This document shows, piece after piece, positions 7,273 to 18,036 of a stretch of 64,000 nt of DNA. Location: contig JBEEFW010000098.1 of the NCBI GenBank assembly GCA_041166385.1, forward strand, positions 1 to 64,000. The letters run 5' to 3'. Under the pieces are notes generated by a model. The model did not search any database and had not been told where the DNA came from. It was given only the letters and a program-made list of their open reading frames with translations. How positions within the stretch are numbered: the first letter of the stretch is position 1; each line of letters begins with the position of its first letter. Made by a program: the position numbers and the translations under genes. This stretch comes from DASUCS01 sp041166385 (lineage in GTDB: Bacteria; Actinomycetota; Acidimicrobiia; Acidimicrobiales; JACDCH01).

Positions 7273-7890
7273 CTACCCGAGCGTGGTCTGATCCAGTACC
7301 GCCGCGGCCACGCGAAGATCGGACACGAATGCAGTCATCGCCGCGTGCCGCTCGTCGGGTGTCGAGGCTCGAAGGATCGAAGACGGGTGCACGGTGGCGA
7401 TGACGGCGGGCGCCAGCGACGACGCGAGCAGCTTCCCGCGCTCCGCGGTCACGCGGAATGACGAACCCATCACTGCTTGGGCGGCGGTGGCGCCGAGCAG
7501 CACGACCACGCGTGGCGACACCAACGCGACCTCGGTCTCGAGCCACGGTGAGCACGCACGCACTTCCTCGCGGTTGGGTTTCTGATGGATCCTGCGCTTG
7601 CCCCGCGGTGTCCACTTGAAGTGCTTGACCGCGTTGGTGAGGTAGAGGCGATCGCGATCGAGGCCGACATCGTCCAGCGCCTCGTCGAGTACGCGACCGG
7701 CTGGGCCCACGAACGGCTCGCCGCTCAGATCCTCTTGATCCCCGGGCTGTTCGCCGATGAGCATGGCCGGAGCGGGCACCGGGCCTCGGCCGAACACGGT
7801 CTGCGTCGCGTTGCACCACAGGTCACAGTTACGACAGGACGCCGCCTGACCGGCTACTTCGCGCCATTTCTCGACGACGTCGGACATCAC
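7273..7890 (-). CDS. udgX: UdgX-type uracil-DNA glycosylase
   Basis: A 205-residue family 4-like uracil-DNA glycosylase with UdgX hallmarks. Motif A is GEQPGDQED (residues 46-54). The UdgX-specific loop reads GKRRIHQKP with the nucleophile-equivalent His at 102. Motif B appears as HPSSILR. Iron-sulfur ligands look like CRNC (19-22), C113 and H90, where family 4 enzymes usually have Cys. In Mycobacterium smegmatis UdgX the loop histidine bonds covalently to DNA after uracil removal, so this protein may act as a uracil trap. The GTG at 7890 and ATG at 7887 are adjacent. GGGTAA ends 6 bases before the GTG, which suggests a leaderless, stress-sigma-driven transcript. Confidence 0.88.
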   Translation of the reverse strand: MMSDVVEKWREVAGQAASCRNCDLWCNATQTVFGRGPVPAPAMLIGEQPGDQEDLSGEPFVGPAGRVLDEALDDVGLDRDRLYLTNAVKHFKWTPRGKRRIHQKPNREEVRACSPWLETEVALVSPRVVVLLGATAAQAVMGSSFRVTAERGKLLASSLAPAVIATVHPSSILRASTPDERHAAMTAFVSDLRVAAAVLDQTTLG

Positions 7891-7896
7891 GTCCTG

Positions 7897-7924
7897 TTAC
7901 CCGCTTGTGTCAGTTCGCCTAACC
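7897..7924 (-). promoter_or_regulatory. Candidate SigF-type promoter for udgX
   Basis: On the minus strand GGTTAG (7919-7924) is followed after 16 bases by GGGTAA (7897-7902), whose end is 6 bases before the GTG start at 7890. It shares its bases with a forward candidate promoter for glgX. Confidence 0.5.
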
Positions 7925-7941
7925 CAGCCTTCGCCGGGTAA
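7913..7941 (+). promoter_or_regulatory. Candidate SigF-type promoter for glgX
   Basis: GTTCGC (7913-7918) is followed after 17 bases by GGGTAA (7936-7941). The -10 directly adjoins the ribosome site AAGGAGGG, and the GTG is at 7951, so a transcript from here would have little or no leader. The -35 match is weaker than for udgX. Confidence 0.35.
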
Positions 7942-7950
7942 GGAGGGACC

Positions 7951-10044
<2,094 letters not shown>

Positions 10045-10053
<9 letters not shown>

Positions 10054-10071
10054 CCGTAGACAGACGGGTAA
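10045..10071 (+). promoter_or_regulatory. Candidate SigF-type promoter for the DUF7218-like gene and treZY
   Basis: GGTTCG (10045-10050) is followed after 15 bases by GGGTAA (10066-10071), 40 bases before the ATG at 10112. The -35 part overlaps the end of glgX. It would add a second entry point for trehalose genes under stress. Confidence 0.45.
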
Positions 10072-10111
10072 CGCACCAGGTGCGGGCAACATCGCGATCA
10101 GGAGCAGCACG

Positions 10112-10447
10112 ATGCCTCGACGTGGAACGAATCGTTGGAGTGAGAAGCGCGATCGGCAGTACGAGCACATCAAGAAAGGACTCGAGGAGCGCGGCGAGCC
10201 CGAGGACAAGGCCGAAGAGATCGCGGCCCGCACCGTGAACAAGGAACGGGCCCAGAAGGGTGAGGCCAAGACCGCGAGCAAGTCGTCCGTTGAGGACCTT
10301 TCACCGGGTCGGCGGGGTGGGTTGCGCTCACACAAGGGTCCCGGCGGTCGGACGTACCGCCAGCTGTACGCCGAGGCGCAACGCAAGAACATCGAAGGCC
10401 GCTCGAAGATGACGAAGCAGCAACTCCAGCGCGCGGTCGGCAGGTAG
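10112..10447 (+). CDS. Small basic DUF7218-like protein ('plasmid stabilization' type)
   Basis: A 111-residue, highly charged protein. The first half (RWSEKRDRQYEHIKKGLEER) is helical and rich in Lys/Arg/Glu. A glycine-rich turn, SPGRRGGLRSHKGPGGRTY, follows. The end, RSKMTKQQLQRAVGR, resembles a Rho-N/SAP-like helix pair. Similar actinobacterial proteins are often called plasmid stabilization proteins without evidence; I regard the function as unknown, with DNA or RNA binding plausible from the charge. ATG has GGAG about 8 bases upstream. Its stop lies 3 bases before the treZ start. Confidence 0.75.
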   Translation: MPRRGTNRWSEKRDRQYEHIKKGLEERGEPEDKAEEIAARTVNKERAQKGEAKTASKSSVEDLSPGRRGGLRSHKGPGGRTYRQLYAEAQRKNIEGRSKMTKQQLQRAVGR

Positions 10448-10450
10448 AGC

Positions 10451-12127
10451 TTGGGACATCGGGCGGAGGTGTGGGCACCACGAGCGACGCGGGTGGAGTT
10501 GCTCAAACGCGGTGACGCCGTCGACATGGAACCGATGGGCGACGGTTGGTACCGCGCGCCGCTCGTGTTGCCACCGAACGCCGACTACGGCTTCGCCCTC
10601 GACGGCGGCGAGCCGCTCCCCGATCCACGGTCGCGGTGGCAACCCGCGGGTGTGTCAGGGCCATCGCGCGTGCTCGATCACGACGCCTTCGAATGGACCG
10701 ACCGACGCTGGGCGGGCGTGCACCTTCCGAGGGCCGCCATCTACGAGCTCCACATCGGTACGTTCAGCACGGCCGGCACATTCGACGGCGCAGTCGAACG
10801 CCTCGGGCATCTCGCCGAACTGGGCGTCGGTGCGATCGAAGTGATGCCGGTCGCAGCGTTCGACGGTGACCGCGGGTGGGGTTATGACGGCGTCGCCCTG
10901 TACGCCGTGCACGAGCCCTACGGCGGACCGGAGGGGCTCAAGCGACTCGTCGACGCGGCACACGCGCACGGTATCGCCGTGTTGCTGGATGTCGTGTACA
11001 ACCACTTCGGCCCGACCGGCAACTACCTCAACGAGTTCGGTCCGTACACCACGGATCGCCATCACACCCCGTGGGGCGACGCCGTCAACCTCGACGGACC
11101 CGACAGCGGAACGGTGCGGCGCTTCTTCCTCGACAATGCCCGCCACTGGTTCGCGGACTACCACCTCGACGGCCTGCGCTTGGACGCGGTGCACGCGCTG
11201 ATCGACGAATCAGACCGTCACTTTCTCGCCGAGCTGACCGAAGAGAGGGACGCGCTCGCCGTGCATCTCGGTCGGCCGTTGTGGCTCGTGGCGGAGTACC
11301 CGTCGACCGAGGTGAAGGCGGTGACAGCCCGGGAGGCGGGCGGCCACGGGCTCGACGCCGAGTGGCGCGATGAGGTGCATCACGAGGTGCACGCGTGGCT
11401 CACGGGTGAGCGCGACGGCTACTACGCGGACGCCGGTCGTGTCGCCTCGCTCGCCGAAGCGATGATCGGACCGAGGAAGAACCTCCCGCGCAGCCGGTTC
11501 GTGGTGTGCGCCCAGAACCACGACCAGGTCGGCAATCGCGCCAAGGGCGATCGACTCTGCCACCTCGTCGACATCGGGCTGGCCAAGGCGGCGGCCGCGC
11601 TCGTCATCTGCTCCCCCTTCGTGCCCTTGCTGTTCATGGGCGAGGAATGGGCGGCGTCGTCGCCCTTTCCCTACTTCGCGGGACCGCGCAACGAGGACCT
11701 GGACAACGCGGTGCGCGAGGGCCGGCTCGAGGAATTCGCGGCGTTCGGTTGGGACGCGGACGGCGTGCCCGACCCGGTCGCGTTGTCGACCTTCGAATCG
11801 GCCCGGCTGCGCTGGGACGAGCTCGACGACGAGCAGCATCGAGACATGTACGCGTGGTACCGCGCGCTGCTCAGGCTGCGGAAAGAGCGACCAGAGCTCT
11901 CTGACCCACGTCCCACGTCCACCAGCGTGGACGAGCACGAGTCCGAGCACTCCATCGTCGTGTGGCGCGGCGGCACAGCCATCGCCGTGAACAAAGACGA
12001 CTCGCCCACGCGCGTTGCGCTCGGTGACAAGGCCGACCGCCAGGTGCTGCTGGCGAGCCACAACACCGTGCAGCTCACCGACGACGGGGTCGTGCTCCCG
12101 CCCCACAGCGTGGCGATCATCGCATGA
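10451..12127 (+). CDS. treZ: Malto-oligosyltrehalose trehalohydrolase TreZ (GH13)
   Basis: A 558-residue GH13 enzyme that releases trehalose from maltooligosyl-trehalose. An N-terminal beta domain (AEVWAPRATRVELL) is followed by the catalytic barrel. Readable motifs are LLDVVYNHFGPTGNYL, GLRLDAVHALID (catalytic Asp), WLVAEYPSTE (catalytic Glu) and CAQNHDQVGNRAKGD. The C-terminal segment is a beta domain ending at SVAIIA. The start is a TTG 3 bases after the previous stop, implying translational coupling. Its own stop overlaps treY by 4 bases (ATGA). Assignment as TreZ rather than GlgB rests on length, motifs and the treY neighbour. Confidence 0.93.
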   Translation: MGHRAEVWAPRATRVELLKRGDAVDMEPMGDGWYRAPLVLPPNADYGFALDGGEPLPDPRSRWQPAGVSGPSRVLDHDAFEWTDRRWAGVHLPRAAIYELHIGTFSTAGTFDGAVERLGHLAELGVGAIEVMPVAAFDGDRGWGYDGVALYAVHEPYGGPEGLKRLVDAAHAHGIAVLLDVVYNHFGPTGNYLNEFGPYTTDRHHTPWGDAVNLDGPDSGTVRRFFLDNARHWFADYHLDGLRLDAVHALIDESDRHFLAELTEERDALAVHLGRPLWLVAEYPSTEVKAVTAREAGGHGLDAEWRDEVHHEVHAWLTGERDGYYADAGRVASLAEAMIGPRKNLPRSRFVVCAQNHDQVGNRAKGDRLCHLVDIGLAKAAAALVICSPFVPLLFMGEEWAASSPFPYFAGPRNEDLDNAVREGRLEEFAAFGWDADGVPDPVALSTFESARLRWDELDDEQHRDMYAWYRALLRLRKERPELSDPRPTSTSVDEHESEHSIVVWRGGTAIAVNKDDSPTRVALGDKADRQVLLASHNTVQLTDDGVVLPPHSVAIIA

Positions 12128-14583
12128 AGCGCCAGCTCGTCGGCACGTACCGCGTGCAGTTGCGGCCCGACTTCGGGTTCCGCGAGGCCGCCGCGATCGT
12201 GCCGTACCTACACGACCTCGGCGTCAGCCATCTGTATCTGTCGCCCTGCTTCGAGGCCACCAAGGGCAGCACGCACGGCTACGACATCGTCGACCCGAAT
12301 CGGCTGCGCGAGGAGCTCGGAGGTCCACCGGCGTTCAACGACCTCGTCGACGTCGCGCATGCGGCCGGCCTCGGGATCGTGCTGGACATCGTGCCCCATC
12401 ACATGGCCGCCGACGCCGAGAACGCGTGGTGGTGGTCGGTGCTCGAGCTCGGCCGCGACAGCCCGTACGCCTTCCACTTCGACATCGACTGGGACCCGCC
12501 CGAGCGCCGGCTGCGCGGCACGATCCTGCTCCCGGTGCTGGGGGACCACTACGGCCGCGTGCTGGAGGCCGGAGAGCTCCAGCTCGCGAGGGACGACCAT
12601 GGTCAGCTCGTCGTGCAGTACCACGAGCACCGCGCGCCGCTCTCGCCCGACACGGCTGACGCGCTGTGGGCGGAGGCCGGTCGACGCGGTTGCGCGATCG
12701 ACCCCGTGCTCGCGGAGGTGAACGACGACATCGATCGGCTCGACACCATCCTCGAGCAACAGCATCACCGGTTCGCCCGATGGCAGGCGGCGGCGCACGA
12801 GCTCGACTACCGGCGCTTCTTCGACATCGACTCGCTCGTGGCGTTGCGGACCGAGCGACCGGCGGTCTTCGACGACAGTCATCGCCTGACAAACGAACTC
12901 GTGAACGACGGCCGGGTCGACGGACTGCGGGTCGATCACGTCGACGGACTGCGCGACCCGGAGAGCTACTTGGCTCGACTGCGCTCGATCGCACCAGACG
13001 CGTGGATCACTGTCGAGAAGATCCTTCGTCCCGACGAGACCACGCCCGACACCTGGGCGGTCGACGGAACGACCGGGTACGACTTTCTCGCGATGGCGGC
13101 GGGCGTGCTCGTGGATCCCGCGGGCATCGACCGCCTCGTCGACGGCTATGCACGGATCACGGGCGACGACTCGACGTACTCGATCACTCGGGTCATGGCG
13201 CGGCGCGAGGCCTTGCGGGACGCGCTCGACGCCGATCTCGAGCGGGTGGTGGCCATGTTGCTGCGGGTGTGCGAGCGGAACCGCCGATGGCGCGACTTCA
13301 CCCGCAGTGAGTTGCGCGATGTCGTGACTGAGGTGTGCGTGCACGCGTCCGCGTACCGGAGCTACGTGCGACCCGGCGTGCCGCTCGAGGCGTCCGATCG
13401 AGCGTTCGTCGACCGCGCGATCACCGGCGCGCTGGAGGACCGGCCCGATCTCGACCCTGACCTGCTCGATCTGCTGCGGCAGGTGTTGCTGAGCGAGCTG
13501 ACCGGCGAGGAGGAGTCGGAGGCCATGGCGCGCTTCCAGCAGTTGACGGGTCCGGTGGCGGCCAAAGGGGAAGAAGACACCGCCTTCTATCGATGGGTGC
13601 CGCTGCTGTGCCTCAACGACGTCGGCACCGAGCCCGACGAGCCCGCGCTCCCGGTGGAGCAGTTCCACGAGCGCTGCCGCGCGCTGCAGCACCGCTGGCC
13701 GCTGACGATGCTCACCACGTCCACGCACGACACGAAGCGCAGCGAAGATGTGCGCGCCCGTCTCGCCGTACTGTCCGAGGTGACCGAGCGATGGCTCGAG
13801 ACCGTCGACCGGTGGGTCGAGGCCAACGACCACTACCGCGACGTCGAGCTCGAGGCGCCCGACCGCCGCGACGAGTGGTTCATCTATCAGACGCTCGTCG
13901 GCGCGCATCCGTTGCCGCTCGAGCGCGCCTGGCCCGTGATCGAGAAGTCGCTGCGCGAAGCCAAGCGGCACACGAGCTGGGTGCGAGTCAACGAGGCCTA
14001 CGAGTCCGCGACGCGGCGATTCGTCGAGTCGATTCTCGGCGACGACGAGTTCCTCGCCGACCTCGATCGCTTCGTCGCAACGATCGACGAGTTCGGACAG
14101 GTGAACTCGCTGTCACAAGTGGCGTTGCGCATGCTGAGCCCCGGAGTCCCCGACACCTACCAGGGGACTGAGCTCTGGGACCTGAGCCTCGTCGACCCGG
14201 ACAATCGCCGGCCTGTCGACTATCGAGCGCGGGTCGATGCACTCACCGTGGGCCATCCCAAGCTCTCGCTGATCCGGGCATGCCTTCAACTTCGACGCCG
14301 TCACCCGGGAGCATTCGGTCGCGAGGGCACCTACGCGCCGCTCACCGTTACCGGTGCTGACGCGGGCCGCATCATCGGGTTCGCTCGCGGCGAAGAGGCC
14401 GTCGCCGTTGTCCCCCGGCTGCCGGCGGGCGGCCCACCGGACGAGGCGGTCGTCACATTGCCCGCCGGAGAATGGTCGAACGTGCTCACCGGCGACACAC
14501 ACTCGGGTGACGTGTCGTTCGACAAGCTGCGGGGCGGGCTACCCCTCGCCGTCCTCGAGCGCGATCTCCCGCCAGTCGGCTGA
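12124..14583 (+). CDS. treY: Maltooligosyl trehalose synthase TreY (GH13)
   Basis: An 819-residue TreY, which isomerises the reducing end of a maltodextrin to an alpha,alpha-1,1 link. The N-terminus reads GTYRVQLRPDFGFREAA. Other landmarks are HLYLSPCFEATKGSTHGYD, LDIVPHHMAADAENAWW, RVDHVDGLRDP and the acid region WITVEKIL, with TSTHDTKRSEDVRAR later. Length is within the family range. ATG at 12124 overlaps the treZ stop. Together glgX, treZ and treY form the OtsA-independent glycogen-to-trehalose route. The last 45 bases overlap the end of the convergent LigD-like gene. Confidence 0.95.
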   Translation: MKRQLVGTYRVQLRPDFGFREAAAIVPYLHDLGVSHLYLSPCFEATKGSTHGYDIVDPNRLREELGGPPAFNDLVDVAHAAGLGIVLDIVPHHMAADAENAWWWSVLELGRDSPYAFHFDIDWDPPERRLRGTILLPVLGDHYGRVLEAGELQLARDDHGQLVVQYHEHRAPLSPDTADALWAEAGRRGCAIDPVLAEVNDDIDRLDTILEQQHHRFARWQAAAHELDYRRFFDIDSLVALRTERPAVFDDSHRLTNELVNDGRVDGLRVDHVDGLRDPESYLARLRSIAPDAWITVEKILRPDETTPDTWAVDGTTGYDFLAMAAGVLVDPAGIDRLVDGYARITGDDSTYSITRVMARREALRDALDADLERVVAMLLRVCERNRRWRDFTRSELRDVVTEVCVHASAYRSYVRPGVPLEASDRAFVDRAITGALEDRPDLDPDLLDLLRQVLLSELTGEEESEAMARFQQLTGPVAAKGEEDTAFYRWVPLLCLNDVGTEPDEPALPVEQFHERCRALQHRWPLTMLTTSTHDTKRSEDVRARLAVLSEVTERWLETVDRWVEANDHYRDVELEAPDRRDEWFIYQTLVGAHPLPLERAWPVIEKSLREAKRHTSWVRVNEAYESATRRFVESILGDDEFLADLDRFVATIDEFGQVNSLSQVALRMLSPGVPDTYQGTELWDLSLVDPDNRRPVDYRARVDALTVGHPKLSLIRACLQLRRRHPGAFGREGTYAPLTVTGADAGRIIGFARGEEAVAVVPRLPAGGPPDEAVVTLPAGEWSNVLTGDTHSGDVSFDKLRGGLPLAVLERDLPPVG

Positions 14584-15600
14584 CTCTGTGCCAGGCGTGT
14601 AGATCGAGCGCGTCTTCTTCGCGACGACGCCGTCGACCTCGGCCTTCCGGGCGGCGTCGAGGAACTCTGTTCCGTCGCCGATGTGAGCCGCCGGTACCTG
14701 CCAGTGGTCACCCTCGAGGTCGAGACCCTCGAGTCGCTCGCGCCGCGCGGTCCACGGCTCGTCCCACCGGGCGCGACCTTCCTGCCAGATGACGTCGAAG
14801 GCCACGAACAGTGCCGGCTGGTCGCGGGCAATGCGACGGATCGTGCTGTCAGACTTTGCCGCGAGGCGGCGCTGCAACGATTCCGCGCCTGCGTCGCACA
14901 TGATCACGCCGTCGAGAATCACCTCCTCCGCACCGAGCGCACGGCCAATACGCCGGATCTCCGGAAAGGCTCGACTGACGTCCGCGCCGATCGCGTCGTT
15001 GATGGTGGTCAGTCCGGGTTCGTTCACGACCAACACGCGTACACCGGACCACTTCAACTCGTAGGCCCAGCCCTTCCCCTTGGGAAGCGTGCCGCCCGCC
15101 GTCGCCCGCATCGGCTGGAGGTCGCGGGGTGGTCGTTGCCACGTCGGGTCCTCGGGTGGATCCATGCGGTGGATCATCCAGTCGCGTCCGCGAGTCGCAA
15201 ACAGGGCGTACTTTCCACGGACGCGCCGGCCGTGGAACACCACGACGGCTTTGCGGTCCCCCCACTCCTCGATGTCGTACGTGCCGGTGTCCCACACCTT
15301 CATGTTTCCGGCGCCGTAGTTGCCTTCCGGAATGTCACCTTCGAAGTCGAGGTACTGGAGCGGGTGATCCTCCGTCTGCACGGCGAGGTGATTCTCTTTC
15401 GGATCCCGCGGGACACCACGCGGCAACGCCCACGAGACGAGCACGCCGTGGTGTTCGAGGCGCAGGTCCCAGTGCAGGCGCGTCGCGGAGTGCTGCTGGA
15501 TGACGAATCGATGCTCGTCGGCATCGGCGACGGCGCCTGATGGCTCCGGCGTGGCCTCGAAGTCTCGCTTCGCCTTGTACTCGTCGAGCTTCGGACTCAC
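14539..15600 (-). CDS. LigD-like protein: 3'-phosphoesterase domain plus degenerate ligase domain
   Basis: A 353-residue protein with two parts. The N-terminal phosphoesterase (PE) domain (residues 25-160) keeps the catalytic set H37, H43, D45, R47, H79 and Y83 with the spacing of Pseudomonas LigD PE; such domains trim 3'-ribonucleotides and phosphates at broken ends. Residues 165-353 resemble the adenylyltransferase domain of ATP-dependent ligases. There motif I reads ELKWSGVR (K183 kept, usual Asp is Ser), the usual DGEIV is DGVIM (V232), motif IV DGVVAKK is intact, and motif V reads DWREIAL without lysines. No OB-fold follows. It starts with GTG overlapping the ku stop (GTGA). Strand-sealing activity is doubtful; end processing is likely. 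Confidence 0.8.
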   Translation of the reverse strand: MSPKLDEYKAKRDFEATPEPSGAVADADEHRFVIQQHSATRLHWDLRLEHHGVLVSWALPRGVPRDPKENHLAVQTEDHPLQYLDFEGDIPEGNYGAGNMKVWDTGTYDIEEWGDRKAVVVFHGRRVRGKYALFATRGRDWMIHRMDPPEDPTWQRPPRDLQPMRATAGGTLPKGKGWAYELKWSGVRVLVVNEPGLTTINDAIGADVSRAFPEIRRIGRALGAEEVILDGVIMCDAGAESLQRRLAAKSDSTIRRIARDQPALFVAFDVIWQEGRARWDEPWTARRERLEGLDLEGDHWQVPAAHIGDGTEFLDAARKAEVDGVVAKKTRSIYTPGTESADWREIALEDGEG

Positions 15601-16400
15601 GCGCTCTTCTTGGTGCGCTTTCGAGACTTGGTCGCCTGGATGCTGGCTTCGAGGGCCGCCATGAGATCCACGACATCCGCTTTCTTCTCACGGGGTTCCG
15701 TGACGATCTCTTCGCCCTTCGCCTTGCGCTTGATGACATCGAGCAATTTGTCGCGATAGGTGTCGCGGTACTTCTTCGGATTCCATTTCACGGTCAGCGA
15801 ATCGATGAGCTGCTCGGCCATCTTCACCTCACGCGGGTCTGGCTTGACCCGTACCGGGAGCCCATCCACCTCGCTGGCGGGGACGATCTCATCAGGGAAC
15901 AGCATTGTATGTAGCGCCATCGCGCCGTTCACCGGTCGGACGAGGACGAGATGCTCCTTCGTGCGGAGAACGAAGCGCGCGATGGCAACGCTGCCTTTCT
16001 TGTCCGTCGCGTCGCGCAGCAGTGCGTATGCCTTCGACGCGCCTTTGGTGTCCTGCGGTGCGATCCAATACGTGTTCACGAAGTGCATCGGATCGACCTC
16101 GTCGAGTGCGACGAAATCCTCGACCTCGATCGTGTGTGTCCGCTCGGGCTCCGCGGCCTCGAAGTCTTCGACCGTGACCGGGACATAGTTGCCCTTCGAG
16201 ACCTCGTAACCCTTCACGATGTCCTCGGTTTCGACCTCACGGCCGCTCTTCTCCGACACCTTCTTGTACCGGATGCGATCCCCCGTCCCTTCCTTCAGCT
16301 GATGAAAGTGCACGTCCTTGTGCTTGACCGCACTGTGCAGCTTCACGGGCACGTTCACGAGCCCCAGACTGATCGATCCGGACCAGATCGCACGCGCCAT
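15597..16400 (-). CDS. ku: Ku DNA end-binding protein
   Basis: A 267-residue bacterial Ku homologue, which forms a homodimeric ring on double-strand ends and recruits LigD in non-homologous end joining. Landmarks are the N-terminus ARAIWSGSISLGLVNVPVKL, the core segment FHQLKEGTGDRIRYKKVSEKSG, YWIAPQDTKGASKAYALLRDA and VLRTKEHLVLVRP. A lysine-rich tail (SRKRTKKSA) is short compared with extended-tail Ku forms. The ATG at 16400 is chosen because GGGAGG lies 7 bases upstream. The stop overlaps the PE-protein start by 4 bases, so the two are translationally coupled. A GTTTGA-N14-GGATAC motif lies upstream. Confidence 0.95.
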   Translation of the reverse strand: MARAIWSGSISLGLVNVPVKLHSAVKHKDVHFHQLKEGTGDRIRYKKVSEKSGREVETEDIVKGYEVSKGNYVPVTVEDFEAAEPERTHTIEVEDFVALDEVDPMHFVNTYWIAPQDTKGASKAYALLRDATDKKGSVAIARFVLRTKEHLVLVRPVNGAMALHTMLFPDEIVPASEVDGLPVRVKPDPREVKMAEQLIDSLTVKWNPKKYRDTYRDKLLDVIKRKAKGEEIVTEPREKKADVVDLMAALEASIQATKSRKRTKKSA

Positions 16401-16439
16401 TGTCAGTGCCTCCCGAGAGTGCTCATGGTCCCTTGTCGC

Positions 16440-16465
16440 GTATCCACAAGGGCCAGCCCTCAAAC
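16440..16465 (-). promoter_or_regulatory. Candidate stress-sigma promoter for ku
   Basis: On the minus strand GTTTGA (16460-16465) is followed after 14 bases by GGATAC (16440-16445), 40 bases before the ATG. The hexamers are near the GTTTAA/GGGTAT consensus of SigB-type sigma factors. The -35 abuts the end of the DUF5719 gene. Confidence 0.4.
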
Positions 16466-16467
16466 GG

Positions 16468-18036
16468 CTAGGTCGATGGGGGCGGCGCGGCCGAGGTGGT
16501 GGACGTCGACGTCGGTGGCCGAGCGGATGGGACCGACGCGGCCTCCGACAACGGGATGCCGCACGCGAGAGAGATGCTGCTCCCGTCGGCTGAATAGAGC
16601 CCGCGCTCGACCACGATCGGAACGTCGGACTCGACGATCACGGGCAGGTCGGGCCGGTTGACGTGCTGCCCCAACTCGACCGTGAGCCGCCCACCGGCGG
16701 CGACTTCCACGTCCTGGAGGCCGTCGATGGCCAGCAGCTGTCCTTGCGCGAGCGCGGTGAAGCGGAGATGGGCGATCGACTCGGTCGACGGGTTCACGAC
16801 GATGAGGAACTCGGCGAACTGCCCGGCGACGGCGCGGCCGTCGGCAAAGAGCCAGCGAGTCGCGACGAGCGGTGCGCCCAGCGCCGGCGCATATCCGTGT
16901 CGAGGCGCTGGCGCGGTCCCGCTGATCACGCGCTCAGCGATGACCGCGTTGTCGCTCGTCGATCGCACGGTCACGCTGTGCGCCACGTTTGCCGGCACAC
17001 GCGTCTGATCTCGCATCGCCACCTGCGCGTAGCCACGCGCTGGGATGGTGACGGGGATCGGATCGACAGCGCCGTTGGTGCCAGGGTTGTCGAGGGCGAC
17101 CTCGAGCTGTGCGTTCGTGGGTGCGTCAGAGGGATTCATCACGGTGAAGACTTCGTTGAGCCCCTCCGCCACCTCCCCTTCCGGGAACGTCCACACCTTC
17201 GCGGGGCGGGGGGCGCCGAGCGTCACCGCCAATCCGGCAGGATGGTTCGGGTCCGACCGGTCGAACGACTGCAGACGGTCGACGATCACTCGGCCGGACG
17301 GCGACGACACCGTGGCAGCGAGTTGCTCGATCCGCGGGACCAGCGCGCTGACGTCGAGCACGCGGAGTTGGCCGCCGGGTACAGGCAACGACTGCAGCTC
17401 GGACGGGTTGCGAGAACCGTCGCTCGTCTGGAACGTGACATCGACGACCGCGTCGACAGGAAACGGGTTGAACACCGCGAGCAGCTCTCGTGCGTCGCGC
17501 GTGGTGGTGCCGGTCGGGAAGGACCACGACTCGGACGGCGCCGATGCGCACGGACTGCTGCTCGTCTGCGTACCCGTCGCGTTGGTGACGCGCCGTTCGA
17601 CGGCGATGTCAGGCTCGTTCGTCTCGACGACCGCCGCGGCGAACGGCGACGCCTGGACATCGGCGAGGTGTACCTCGGCGCGCGACCGCGGCGGGATGGC
17701 TACGTTCTTCGCGACCGGTTTGAGCGAGGCGACGGCCGCCATGCCATCGGCGTCGCCCGCCACCGCCGCGGGGTACGTGGTGATCAGGACGTCAGCGGAG
17801 GCGGCGCCGGGGTTGACGACGACCACCGTGGTGTCGAACGCGGCGCCGGTCGTGGCCGCACCACCTGCGCAGAAGAACGCTGACGAGACCGCGTCGGGCG
17901 GCGATGCCATCGGCATCAACGCCTCGGTGGCCACCGGATCGCTCGCCACCGGGGTCGTCGTCGATTGGTCGACGATGACCAGAGCGGCCACGGCCAACAC
18001 GATCACGGCCAATGTGGGCAGTCGGCGCGCCCTCAT
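16468..18036 (-). CDS. DUF5719-family membrane-anchored/secreted protein
   Basis: A 522-residue protein with an N-terminal hydrophobic helix (residues 6-23) followed by several beta-rich repeats. Similar phrases recur: VVVVNPGAASADV, LAVFNPFPVDAVVDV, FTVMNPSDAPTNAQ and LIVVNPSTESIAHL. These look like tandem Ig-like units on the outer face of the membrane. A Ser/Thr/Pro tail (TSTSTTSAAPPPST) ends it. DUF5719 proteins occur next to large GT2 proteins in actinobacterial envelope loci and have no assigned function. The ATG overlaps the stop of the GT2 fusion upstream (ATGA), so the two products probably act together. Confidence 0.75.
   Translation of the reverse strand: MRARRLPTLAVIVLAVAALVIVDQSTTTPVASDPVATEALMPMASPPDAVSSAFFCAGGAATTGAAFDTTVVVVNPGAASADVLITTYPAAVAGDADGMAAVASLKPVAKNVAIPPRSRAEVHLADVQASPFAAAVVETNEPDIAVERRVTNATGTQTSSSPCASAPSESWSFPTGTTTRDARELLAVFNPFPVDAVVDVTFQTSDGSRNPSELQSLPVPGGQLRVLDVSALVPRIEQLAATVSSPSGRVIVDRLQSFDRSDPNHPAGLAVTLGAPRPAKVWTFPEGEVAEGLNEVFTVMNPSDAPTNAQLEVALDNPGTNGAVDPIPVTIPARGYAQVAMRDQTRVPANVAHSVTVRSTSDNAVIAERVISGTAPAPRHGYAPALGAPLVATRWLFADGRAVAGQFAEFLIVVNPSTESIAHLRFTALAQGQLLAIDGLQDVEVAAGGRLTVELGQHVNRPDLPVIVESDVPIVVERGLYSADGSSISLACGIPLSEAASVPSARPPTSTSTTSAAPPPST

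Noticed and set aside
12208..13971. 587-codon minus-strand open frame under treY
   Set aside because: TreY motifs on the plus strand are decisive; the antisense frame shows no recognisable domain.
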